Source: Blasia pusilla (taxonomy: Eukaryota > Marchantiophyta > Marchantiopsida > Blasiales). From it: a DNA stretch of 64,000 nucleotides. Where the stretch lies: assembly GCA_050084515.1 (NCBI GenBank), contig CM114272.1, forward strand, positions 37,572,001 to 37,636,000, given 5' to 3'. Under the pieces are notes generated by a model. It saw nothing but the letters and a program-made list of their open reading frames with translations. It did no database searches and was not told the DNA's origin. Positions 1 to 11,012 of the stretch are shown in pieces. The stretch's first letter is position 1, and each line of letters begins with the position of its first letter. Both the position numbers and the translations under genes were made by a program.

Positions 1-251
1 GCCACGTGTAGCGCGGTGCGCCCGTCATAATCTTTCTCAGAAGCTAAATTTGAGTTCTCCTGCAGCAACTGCTGCAACGCTTCTACATTGTCATTCCGGG
101 TATGGTAAAACAGAAGCGTTAAATGCGAAACTTGCGAACCCGGGGAGGTCTGCTGGCTACAAGAAGAACCACCTTCTTGCGACCCCGGCGATTCCGGCCC
201 AGGCGACTCACTTCGCCTTCCTTTACTCAGTCTTTTCAGAGCGCTCCGCAT
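1..251 (-). CDS. Ankyrin-repeat protein kinase, N-terminus (VIK/ILK-like), partial
   Basis: The minus strand is open from an ATG at 251-249 to the window edge (about 83 codons), with an in-frame TGA about 45 bases upstream that supports this start. The first 35 residues are basic and then Ser/Pro/Gly-rich. They are followed by a helix-rich stretch with VEALQQLLQE and then DYDGRTALHVA at the edge, a typical ankyrin-repeat signature. The layout (Ser-rich leader, a Leu-rich helix, then the D-Y-D-x-R-T-x-L-H-V-A ankyrin start) resembles plant VIK/integrin-linked-type Raf-like kinases, in which two to four ankyrin repeats precede a Ser/Thr kinase domain. The kinase domain would lie outside the window, so the kinase assignment is inference; the ankyrin repeat is seen directly. 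Nothing suggests decay in the visible part. Confidence 0.6.
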   Translation of the reverse strand, partial: MRSALKRLSKGRRSESPGPESPGSQEGGSSCSQQTSPGSQVSHLTLLFYHTRNDNVEALQQLLQENSNLASEKDYDGRTALHV

Positions 252-1834
252 TATTCCCTGATCAGATTCAAATCTACTCCAATTTCTGATCTCTCACCAC
301 CGCAATTTGAAAGCTAAAACACATCCACGATCTCTCTAGCTCTTCCCCTTAGGCTCTTGTTCCAGTTACTCGTCAGATTACTCCATCGCCCGTGCCATCT
401 TCTAATAAGACTTCTCCCGTTCGATCTTTCTGCTTCCCTTCCTACCGCATTCACCTGCGTGCTTTGCGATTCTCCGAATCGACGAAAACTCCTGTCTCCA
501 CAACCGATCTTGAAGCTTTAGGTCAAGATCCCGAAATCAAATCTACAGTCGGATCGCACTGAAATTGACCTCTCCACGCGCTCACATTGTCTTCGACCGG
601 AAGCTCCGCGTCTTCGGCGCATACTGAAGACAAAAAGCAGAGCGTACGAAACACCCTGCATGCTGACGTCATAAACTGATGGAGTCCCCCGTGGCAGCTC
701 TGTGTCGATGAGACCCTGTCTCTAGTTGTTGTCAGTCAGTATATTCCCAGTCAACACAGGCAACATCACACCTGGCGTAGGATCAGTGGTTACCAACTCA
801 TCGGACACGTGCGGTCTACTTGACCCGAGCCTACCACGACTGCCACTCCGCGTTACAACTAACATACTAGTCGCGGGTCGGCGGTCCCCGAACCTGGTTC
901 TTGCCTAGTAGTCTTTTTAAATGTGGGTCGTGGCTTCCCAGTTGTAACTCGGTTAATCCATGGATGCCAACCCAGGTAATGCAGGCGAAAGTGAGTACGG
1001 CCTATTTGAAAAGTTGGGAAAAAATGTGGAAGTGTCGGTTGAAAAGATTTTCATTCTTATTAGTAAGGTGCCCCTGGGAAGAAATTAATGATATTATACA
1101 TAAATTTAAATTTTATTAATCATAATATGTGATTTAAATTTTTGTTATCCAATTGTCCTGTGTCAAACAGATAAATGTTTGTGTTTTTCTTCAATAATAT
1201 AGATTAATTTATTAGTAAATTGCTAGTGTGACAAAATTTCCTCAACAGAAAAGATTTTGATGATTATTTTTACTAGTATGTTGCTCGTATGAGAAGGTTT
1301 CCTCAATGGATGTCAATAAAACAAAAAAAAATTTTAATTTAAATTTTTTTAAAAAAAATCAAGTATAATTTTTACTTTTTAAAATCTGAAAAGAATAATA
1401 AAACTTCATCTTAAAATAATACTCATCTCCCTTAAATAATTTCACTCTTCCGTAAATAATTATTCTTTCCTTTTCACTCTTCCCACAAAAATAACATGTA
1501 CAAACTAAATTCTTAGTTAATTTTAATAAAAGAAATCATTTTCCTTTCCCAAAATATCACATGTGAATTAATATGACGGATTGTCATCACAACATTTTTC
1601 CAAGATTTGAAAGAACGGAATAGTTTGATCAATGGTAGTGAAGTTACAATGAGTGGAGTGAGGTATCATGGGGTTTTGAATGAGGAACCACCTTAACTCC
1701 CATATATGGCTAGATTTTCATTATTGGACAACAAGTCTAATGACGAGATTGCAGATATAGATAATGTTACATGGGGAGAGATTGACAACATGAGATATAG
1801 GGGCATGCATTGTTTCTTTAGTGCGATAGGCACC
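252..1834. other. 5' flank of the ankyrin gene and AT-rich intergenic DNA
   Basis: Bases 252-720 are moderately GC-rich and probably hold the leader and promoter of the minus-strand ankyrin gene; no clear TATA box was picked out. From about 1080 to 1620 the sequence is strongly AT-rich with A/T runs. No convincing coding region was found on either strand. Confidence 0.4.
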
Positions 1835-1839
1835 ATTGA
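1835..1839. repeat. Target-site duplication ATTGA (left copy)
   Basis: ATTGA directly precedes the left LTR and is repeated at 9166-9170 directly after the right LTR. A 5-bp duplication is standard for Ty3/gypsy integrase and fixes both element ends. Confidence 0.9.
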
Positions 1840-2841
1840 TGTCGGGCCCCTACTCTCCTTCAACGTCAATCTTTAGTGTTGCGGAAGCGTACGTTCAGTA
1901 GGTCACGATCTCATCGCCGATCTGCACCCAAACACGCACTCTCGTTAGTCGGGTCTAGGCCAACCAGCGTTCCAACCCACCGAGTTCTCAACTCGGCGTC
2001 TCATCAAGCTCAACCTTCCTTAGTTCCTAGTTTCCAAAACACGGCAAGTCCTTCAAGACTTGGAACAGACTTCCTGGTTAGTCCAGGGATCTGAAACGGC
2101 ACTTGCGCGCCTAGCGATCCCAACTGTTCAACGGACCTCGTGTGAGTTCCAAACCGAGACCCAAGTAATTGAGTCGCGGGGTGAAATCCAAGAGGGATGT
2201 CTAAAATTGCCTCAATAGACTTGGTGTAGGTTTTCCAACCCAACTCCCAAACTCGCGCCCGTTCCATGCCCTTGAGCCCGCGGCACCCAAAGTGGGGTTC
2301 GGGTTCCAAGCACTCTCGAAGACCTTCCCCCTTACTAGTACTTCTGGGGTTCTCCAATAACCTCCCCCCCCCTTTGGAAAAGGAGGGTCAGGCCTTTCAT
2401 TGTGGCCCTCAACCCGACTCTACTTACATTTGTTTCCGGGTTCTTTCTCAGCCGGTGCTAAAGCGTTTGCACAGATCTTTAGTGCGTTTGAACGGGCTTT
2501 CTATAAGCTTTCTAACGCACCCTTATTTAATCCAAACGCATATTGGTGCTAAAAGTTATGGCCATAAATACAGTCGGAAACTCTCAAACGCTAGTGGCGT
2601 TCTAAATCCGGATTCTTCCTTTGGCAACCCACTTCCTAGACTCGACTTCTTTCAAGTCTCATTCCGCGTTTGGTCCAGGTTTCTCGGTCGCGACCACAAC
2701 ATCTGAAACGCGACGCCTCGCTCGCGTCTCGTCTCTTGTCTCCTCTTTGAGACTACTCCAACGCAGCATAAACCATCTTAGCGTGAGCCCGCTAATGTTC
2801 GATGTTCGCTTGGCACTCGTTTGGTCATGAGGGTCGCGACA
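1840..2841 (-). repeat. 3' LTR of chromovirus (left LTR)
   Basis: On the plus strand it begins TGTCGGGCCCC and ends GGGTCGCGACA. The central several hundred bases match the right LTR almost perfectly. Differences cluster in the first 40 bases, around 2268-2280, in a poly-C run near 2360 and in the last 80 bases. Confidence 0.93.
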
Positions 2842-2854
2842 CTCACCCCTCTTT
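2842..2854 (-). other. Polypurine tract of chromovirus
   Basis: On the element strand this reads AAAGAGGGGTGAG, directly abutting the LTR start. The same tract occurs at 26422-26434 beside the LTR stub of the third family member. It is the expected primer for plus-strand synthesis. Confidence 0.85.
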
Positions 2855-3517
2855 AGAGGTTGATGCCCTCATCAACGCAAACCTTTGTTATATCAAGTCT
2901 CCTGGGCAGCCTACCCCTTGACATTGAATTGCGTTCTGGTGGCTAACCCACAATTCCTCTTGGTCTATAGTTGTCGCTTTGCCCCACATAGAATTATTAC
3001 CCTCTCCTCTTTGATAAGCCTGGACATGTTCCAAAGAACTAACCTATCAAATAAGCTAACTAAGTGTGCAACCTTAGACTCTTAAGCTCACTCTTGTAAA
3101 CATCACAAATTTATTTTACTGGTACTACTATTGGGTCGCTCAGATTCGACTTAGGCGCGTCACTAAGTTTACTTATGTAGCCACAAGTAAGATCACCCCA
3201 AGCCCCAAGACAGACTTCATCTGCCCCGCCGACGCTAGGGCGAGCCCGAGTGTAATCCAACACAAGGTCCTCTTCTAGGTGCTTATCCACATACGAGCTC
3301 TCACCTCAAATACTCCTTGTCTGTCCTCTTGACGTACATCCTAAGCCTATGATGAACGACTCATAGCCTTGCACTACCACATACAAATTGCAACACTCTG
3401 GCATCGAATCTCCAAATTCATACACTCCTTTATTGCAACACTAGCATATTCTAGTTACAACGGCCTTCGGCCCAAGATTCCATTGGTTACAAGTCATGTC
3501 TTTAGCTTCTCCTCGTA

Positions 3518-6500
3518 CTAACGCACGTGCTTCGCTTGTGTTCGCTTGAAGTCTCGCAACAACTCTTGCGCGTGTTCCAAATCTGCCTCTGCAATCCAAG
3601 TCGCCTCCTTCACATGGTAGCCCTTCCATTTTATCAAGTATTCATACTTGTTGGCCCGACGCCTCGAACGTAAGATGGTCTCCATCTCAAACTCCGGCTC
3701 CTCATTTATGATGACCGGATGCGGTCTCACCACGTGTCTCCGCGCGAAACGTCTATTATCTTGAAAATATTTCTTCAACAATGACACATGAAAGGTCGGG
3801 TGAATCTTGAACTCGTCCGGCAGCCTCAACGTATACACATCCTCAAACGGGTTTGCCACAATCACATACGGTCCAACATACTTGGCAGACAGCTTTGCAG
3901 ACAACTCTTTCGGAAGAGTGAGGTTCTTCACACTCAACCACACTTGCTCTCCAACTTGGAATCGTACTTGGCGCCGACTCTTGTTAGCATGCTTAACGTA
4001 CCTCATTCGAGCCTTTGCAAGACTTTGCCTTGCTCGCTCTTCCCGTTCTTGCATCTCCACCAACAAACCTTCTGTCGTCGCTTGTTGTGTTCGTGCCAAT
4101 GTAGTACCCTTCAAAAGGGCTAGGTCAAGAGGCCCTTCTGGCTCTCGTCCATTTGCCAGGAGAAACGGAGATTCTCCAATTGCAGAATGCTTGGTCGAGT
4201 TGTAGCAGTACTCCGCCATGCTCAGCCATTTGATCCAATCTCGTTGATCAGCACTTACATAATTCCTTAAGTACTGATTCACGATAGAGTTCACCTTTTC
4301 AGTCTGTCCATCCGGCTGTGGGTGGAAAGCCGTACTGAAACTCAGCTTGGTCTTAAACCTTCTGAACAAGTGCTTCTAGAAAGCTCTGGTAAACTTTGGA
4401 TCTCGATCTGAAACAATGCTCCTCGGAAAATCGTGAGCACGCCACCAGCTATTTGAAAAACAGTTGCGAGGTCGTATAAGCCGTTGCGGAATCCACCGTC
4501 GGCCGCACGAATCTCGCCAACTTGCTAAACCGATCAACGATCACAAGTATAGCGTTGTATCCTCGATTCGGAAGACTCGTGATGAAATCCATACTCACAC
4601 TTTGCAAGGGTCCTTCAGGATCGGAAAGGGATGCAACAAGCCCTTTCTTATCATAAGAGACTCTATTTAAACTTGGCGGAGTCACATGTGTCTTCACATA
4701 TTGAGCAACATCCTCTTTCATGTTGGGCCAAAAGAACCGCGGCGAGAACAACTAGCGAGATTTCTCTCCTTTATGTCCTCGCCAAGGGTCCGTCGTGACA
4801 TTCCGCTAACACTTTGGTTTGCACCCGCCTTGCCCTACATAGATCCCTACTGTTTGAACCTTAGTAAACCGTGCCTCAAACTTATGTTGGCCATCTTCTC
4901 ACCGCTTCAACTTCCTCGGTACTCCCCCTGCGTGAGCATCCTTCATATATCCTTCACGAATCCTTCTTTCCAGGTGTCTCTTTAGGGAACATTGCTCTCA
5001 AGACTGTGTAAATGCCGATTGCATGTGTTCCTCCTTGCGACTCAACGCATCTGGAATCACATTATCTTTACGTGGCTTGTGAATCAACTCAACATCCATC
5101 AACGCCAAGGTATCATGCCATCGCAGTTGCTTCGGTGTCACTCGATCCTGGGTCTCAAAATACTTGAGTGATATATTATCGATGAATACTCGAGTCCTAT
5201 GGAGCCCTAGATAATGCCACCACTTCCTCAAGCAATGCACCACCACGAACAACTCTTTCTCGTGAGTAGGCCATCTCCTTTCAGTATCGCTAAGCTTCTT
5301 GCTCTCGTATGCCACCGGTCTCCCTTCTTGCACCAACATTCCTACAACCGCGAAATCACTAGCATCGATATGCACTTCGAACGGTTTGTCAAACTTCGGC
5401 AGCTTCAAAACTGGTTCCTGCGATAGAACCTGCTTTACTCGGCTGAATGCCTCATTAACTTCTTGGGTCCAAGTCGTGTTGGCAAACTTTGCTATCCAAT
5501 CCGTGAGAGGTCTCACAATTCCCGAAAAGTTTTTCACATAAGTGCGATAGAACTGCACCGCACCTATGAACCTCCTCATCCCCTTTATAGTGGATGGGCT
5601 TTCACCTTCTCCATGTCTGGACTAATGCCATCTGCACTGACCACGTGACCCAAGAATTTGATCTTGCTCAAACCAAATTCGCTCTTCTCTACATTCGCAT
5701 ACAGCTGATTTGCCCTTAGCTTAGACAAGACCGCTCTCACATGTCGAACGTGCTCCTCTAGTGACTTCGAATAGATAAGTATGTCATCAATATAGATGAT
5801 AACATACTCATCCATTTCCTTGTGAAAAATGGAGTTCATCAATGTGGTGAACGTCGGAGGCGCGTTACATAGACCGAAAGGCATCACTACAAACTCAAAG
5901 GAACCGTATCTTGTCCTACACGCAGTCTTCTCCACATCTGCCTCGGCAATCCAAATATGGTAATATCTTGACTTCAAGTCAATCCTACTAAAATATCTCG
6001 CGCCTGCCAGCCTATTGAAGAGATCATCTATCCTTGGAGGAGGATAATTGTTCCGAACCGTCACTTTATCCAGCGCACGGTAATCAACACACAGCCTCAT
6101 CTTTCTATCCTTCTTCTTTACAAAAAGAATAGGTGCTCCATAAGGTGACTTGCTAGCCCTAATGTAACCCTTTTCCAAGAGCTTACTTAACTGCTTTTTC
6201 AACTCAAGAAGTTCCTCTTGATTCAACCTATATGGTGCTTTTGAAGGCGGTTGGCAACCGGGTATGATCTCTATCTTATGATCAACGGCTCTATGTGGCG
6301 GCAATTCAGTCGGAAGCTCATTTGTCAAGACATCCTCAAACTGCTTGACCACTTCCTGGAGTGGTTCTGGGATTCCCCTTGAAGCAGTGTCCTGATCTCT
6401 GCGTATACTGCTTGTAGCCTCCTCCACTTGTCTCATCAAGCAGAGGAATCCATCCTCCAACTCGGTCATGCTCCTCCTTGTAATCGAGTTCACTAACTCC

Positions 6501-8026
6501 TTTTTCGCCAGAACCTCACGGACCAACCGCACCTGTAACCGTTTGCCCTTTAGCAAGACGCTCAACCTCAAGGGTCTACGTCTTAACTCCACCTCATACG
6601 CATCTAGGAATGTATTCCCCAAGACTCCGTCAATGCCATCCATTTCGCACACAATGAAATTCTCCTTCAACTTGAATACCCCGCATCCTACGGTCAAACC
6701 CAAGACCAAATCAGAAGTCCGATGAGACTTGCCTCCTGCAAATCCTACTTGAATGGGCTCATCCGCCTTAGAAGTAGACAACCCCAGTTCCTTCACAATT
6801 CTCGGGCTTAGGAAGGAGTGCGAAGCACCTGTATCCACGAGCAACAACACATCGCGATCAGCAATCTTGGATCTTAGGTACACAAAATTGTGCGTCCTCT
6901 TGGTGACCTGAAGGGACGTCTCGAGATCGCCCGCCAACAGATGCTTAGTAGCAAATGCAATCATACTCCCATTACTAACCTTCGGTTTCGAACACACTTT
7001 TGCCAGGTGTCCCGGTTCGCCACAGTTGTAGCATATGACCTTGCCGTTCCACGACTTGAGTCTTTGTCCTCCTTTCGGCCGCGCATGAAGTTCCACTCGT
7101 TTTCTTTGCCGGGGAGACGATTCTCCTGGATTGTGTTGGCCCCACTCCGCACTCTTTGAACGCCTCCTTATTTTTTGACTTCTTGAAAAACCTTTTTGGC
7201 TCAAAGGGTTTCGGTTTGGACCTCATCGTCCCCAATCCGCTCCGACTTGGAAGATCCGCGCAGGTATCTGGCAACGTCGGCATTCGGTAAAGGGCCTTTT
7301 CAGCGCTCGGCTTGAGTCCACTAATGAAGATAGCCTTCTTTGCGTGCTCATCCATCTTTGGAATAGAAGTCAGTTTTGCACTAAACTCCCTCACATACGC
7401 GCTTAAGGAACCACTCTGCCGCATCCGCACGCATTCCACCGTGTCGCGCAACCCTTGGTACTCCGGAGTGAATCGATCCCCAATCAACACCTTGAACTCC
7501 TCCCAACTCAGAGGTGACTCGTTGCCCAGATATTCCTCTCGTTGAGTTGTCTACCATTGTAGCGCATGATCCTTCAGGAAAGTAACGGATACCGTCACCT
7601 TGTCCTGCTCAACTGCCCTTTGCGCCTTGAAGTACAGTTCCAATTCCGTAAGGAAATCCTTCACTTTCATGGCGCCCACCCCGATGAATGGCGTGGGCAG
7701 GTTTGTCTTCTGAGCTTTTTGCCCGCACCAGAGTTGAATGGCCTCTAACTCGCAATCGCTTGCTTTCTTTGGGACATCTGCTCCACCAACAGCTTCAACA
7801 AGTCCAACGTCTGGCTCGACTCGGTCCGTTCCCCTGAGTTTGGGTCCGATGGCCCCGCGGAAGGATTTGCCTTTGGAACGTCCTCACGACTGGCGTTCAG
7901 CTCTTCGGGAGTCTCCGCCTCCTCCATAGCTTCACGGTCCGGAATTGGTTCCTCTCTTGGTTCACGTCGCTTGATTCGGCGCTTCTTGGGTTGTTCTCCC
8001 TCGATCACCATTTCAAGCCGACTCAC
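3518..8026 (-). pseudogene. Chromovirus gag-pol, broken
   Basis: Read on the minus strand. A gag start near 8026 has a charged Glu/Arg-rich leader; gag continues at about 7490-6975 in another frame. The zinc knuckle CYNCGEPGHLAKVC is near 7033-6992, the protease VDTGAS near 6839-6822, the RT 'finger' LCVDYRALDK near 6090, and the RT active site YIDD near 5794-5781. RNase H lies at about 5340-5100, integrase core segments at 4751-4449 and 4369-4100, and a chromodomain with YLIKWKGYHVKEATW near 3643-3599. Breaks: frameshifts within gag, a deletion of about 19 nt between RT and RNase H near 5590 (compare the third copy at 23650-23700), shattered frames over the H2C2 zinc finger (4750-5000), and a frame change near 4375-4450. 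The family's normal polyprotein is a single long frame, so this copy cannot make one. Confidence 0.92.
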
Positions 8027-8145
8027 TCACATCTCCTCCTCGTTTCTTGCATCCCTCCTCGAGCGTCTGAGTCTAGCTGCTACCTTGAGTTTTCCCAAGC
8101 ATCCGGTTGATCCCATGACCCCAAGTTCTCGCTCACCAAGGATTA

Positions 8146-8157
8146 GCTCTGATACCA
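8146..8157 (-). other. Primer-binding site (initiator tRNA-Met) of chromovirus
   Basis: On the element strand it reads TGGTATCAGAGC, the standard complement of the 3' end of plant initiator tRNA-Met, separated by two bases from the 5' LTR (which ends at 8160 on this strand). It confirms the element's orientation. Confidence 0.92.
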
Positions 8158-8159
8158 CT

Positions 8160-9165
8160 TGTTGCGCCCCTACTCTTCTTGAACGTCAACCTTTAGTGTT
8201 GCGGAAGCGTACGTTCAGTAGGTCACGATCTCATCGCCGATCTGCACCCAAACACGCACTCTCGTTAGTCGGGTCTAGGCCAACCAGCGTTCCAACCCAC
8301 CGAGTTCTCAACTCGGCGTCTCATCAAGCTCAACCTTCCTTAGTTCCTAGTTTCCAAAACACGGCAAGTCCTTCAAGACTTGGAACAGACTTCCTGGTTA
8401 GTCCAGGGATCTGAAACGGCACTTGCGCGCCTAGCGATCCCAACTGTTCAACGGACCTCGTGTGAGTTCCAAACCGAGACCCAAGTAATTGAGTCGCGGG
8501 GTGAAATCCAAGAGGGATGTCTAAAATTGCCTCAATAGACTTGGTGTAGGTTTTCCAACCCAACTCCCAAACTCGCGTTCCGTTCCATGCCCTTGAGCCG
8601 CCCCGCGGCACCCAAAGTGGGGTTCGGGTTCCAAGCACTCTCGAAGACCTTCCCCCTTACTAGTACTTCTGGGGTTCTCCAATAACCTCCCCCCCCCTTT
8701 GGAAAAGGAGGGTCAGGCCTTTCATTGTGGCCCTCAACCCGACTCTACTTACATTTGTTTCCGGGTTCTTTCTCAGCCGGTGCTAAAGCGTTTGCACAGA
8801 TCTTTAGTGCGTTTGAACGGGCTTTCTATAAGCTTTCTAACGCACCCTTATTTAATCCAAACGCATATTGGTGCTAAAAGTTATGGCCATAAATACAGTC
8901 GGAAACTCTCAAACGCTAGTGGCGTTCTAAATCCGGATTCTTCCTTTGGCAACCCACTTCCTAGACTCGACTTCTTTCAAGTCTCATTCCGCGTTTGGTC
9001 CAGGTTTCTCGGTCGCGACCACAACATCTGAAACGCGACGCCTCGCTCGCGTCTCGTCTCTTGTCTCCTCTTTGAGACTACTCCAACGCGCAAACCATCT
9101 TAGCGTGAGCCCGCTAATGTTCCGATGTTCTGCTTGGCACTCGTTTGGTCATGAGGGTCGCAACA
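8160..9165 (-). repeat. 5' LTR of chromovirus (right LTR)
   Basis: On the plus strand it begins TGTTGCGCCCC and ends GGGTCGCAACA, so the termini form a 7-bp inverted repeat TGTTGCG/CGCAACA. It would carry the element's promoter, with transcription running leftwards. Confidence 0.93.
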
Positions 9166-9170
9166 ATTGA
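9166..9170. repeat. Target-site duplication ATTGA (right copy)
   Basis: Matches 1835-1839 exactly. Confidence 0.9.
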
Positions 9171-10960
9171 CGTCAATGATTACACATGGTGCAATTTCCA
9201 GGAGATACAAGCCATGAGGCAATTCAACCCTTTCATGGCGTGAAAAGGTTTGTTCCAACACTTGGAAGGACCTCATATGAATGACTATCGGTAGTTTTGA
9301 TCTTTACACGTTGTAGAGATTGATTCTTGGAGGGTATATTGGGCTCCTTAGTATGTTTCCACTAGTTTTAATGAGGCATATGATGGGGTAGTGAGGGCAA
9401 CTAGGCCCAACCGTTAGCCTAGAGACTAGATGATGATGATGGGAATGATGGCAGTAAGGTGACAGAGACCTTTGATGATGGAGGGGTCAACTAGTTTTTA
9501 GTCTTACAATGGAATTTTCTTCCAAGAGTTGGAAAGGAACTCCCAGGATGTGCAAATCAACAAGTTGAAGAGTCTACAGAATTTGAAGTGAAGATTAGGT
9601 AGGAGTGTATAGGGGCATTCATGCGCATGTGGTGGCTGATCTTTGCCACTCAACAAATGACAAAGGCACACATAGTTCATAATTGATACGTAATGGGCTT
9701 TCATTCATGTTTTGAAAGACCATTTGACAACCTCTTATTCTACCAAAATTGAGCCATGGGCTAATACAAAATGGCTCAAGTAAGGATGCACTCTAATTTA
9801 GCTTTTGAATTTAAGAAAATAATTTCAATCAATGAACAAACTATGAAAAAAAAAATCTGGGATTAAGCTTAAAGAAATTTCATACTTTGATGCAAGCCAC
9901 ACTGATGTACAAACTTGTTGAATTTTGTGTGTGAGGGAATCTAGGAACATTATGCATCATGAGGTTGGATGTGAGAAAATTCCCCTCCCCAACCAAGCCC
10001 CAAGGTTGCATGTGGACAAAGTCCGTGGCCACATACATGTTTGTGCACTTACGTTCGTCCCATGGAAGAACTTTCCTATATAGGCCCCACCTTCCTCTTC
10101 GTTCTCATTTCCCCAACTTGCTTTTTTGTTCCCACTCCCTCCCCCCTTATTGCCCCACTTGCCCTTGCCCTGACTTCCATCATGCCCCATTTCTTGCAAT
10201 CCATATATGTTTTTGTCCAACCATGCCAAGCACACTATGTGGATGGATATAAGTTCAAGGACATGGAGTTTTTGGGCATGCAACCTAGGTTGTGTGTTGT
10301 CTAGTTCTGCCTCGTATGTTTGTGGTTGAGGAGAAGTGGACATTGAATATGTGTACAGAAAGTTAAAATCGGAGCTAGCTAGCTTCATGGGATTAATAGT
10401 TTAGGATTTCAAATTAGGGCACAAAAACCTTGAATCATCCAAGATTTTATCTTCCACTTGTGGTAGTGGAAATCTCCACAAGAAATTATAGGGAAGAACA
10501 AAGTTTTGAACTGTTCAAGTGAGGAGGATTGAGTCGTTGAAACTAGCGATGACATTCGGGGTCATGTCGTGATTTTTCCATACTTTAAATGCTACCTATC
10601 TCTTGATATCTTGGGTACTTCACTATGATGCAAGTATCCACAAGCAAGTTGAGAATTTAGATCACTTATCATCTATGGAAGAATGTTTGTTCTCAAAGGT
10701 CACAACAACCATGGTGTTAACAAGGCTTGGAAATGGAACAAGAAAGCAATAGTGGTCTGTGATACCCACAATTTTGTAATCTTGAAGAATATATCTTTTT
10801 ATTCAACGAAGACTCTTGTATATTATGATTTTGATTATGATTATTTATTATTATGAAGAAGAATAAGTGAATCACCAAGCTCCTAAGACAAGGCAGAGAG
10901 ATGGAAGATCAAGGATTTGCCTTAGAGGAGAATCAAAAGCTGTAATGAAGTATAAAGGAT

Positions 10961-11012
10961 CAACGCGAAGCTCAACGAAGCTTAACAAAGTCTAACGAAG
11001 CTCAACGAAGCT
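10961..11012. repeat. Minisatellite, about 10-bp unit CAACGAAGCT
   Basis: Five imperfect head-to-tail copies of a unit close to CAACGAAGCT (variants CAACGCGAAGCT, TAACAAAGTC). Further loose GAAGC and CGAAG words continue to about 11115. Confidence 0.8.

Larger units (their letters stand above)
1840..9165 (-). mobile_element. Full-length Ty3/gypsy chromovirus, minus strand
   Basis: A 7.3-kb LTR retrotransposon read right to left. Two near-identical LTRs of about 1 kb (1840-2841 and 8160-9165) are flanked by the 5-bp duplication ATTGA. A primer-binding site for initiator tRNA-Met lies just inside the right LTR and a purine tract just inside the left LTR. The internal region encodes gag, a zinc knuckle, aspartic protease, RT with YIDD, RNase H, integrase and a C-terminal chromodomain, the domain order of a chromovirus. 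The coding region is broken, so this copy is non-autonomous. The solo LTR at 42518-43520 and the fragment at 23342-26478 belong to the same family. Confidence 0.95.
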
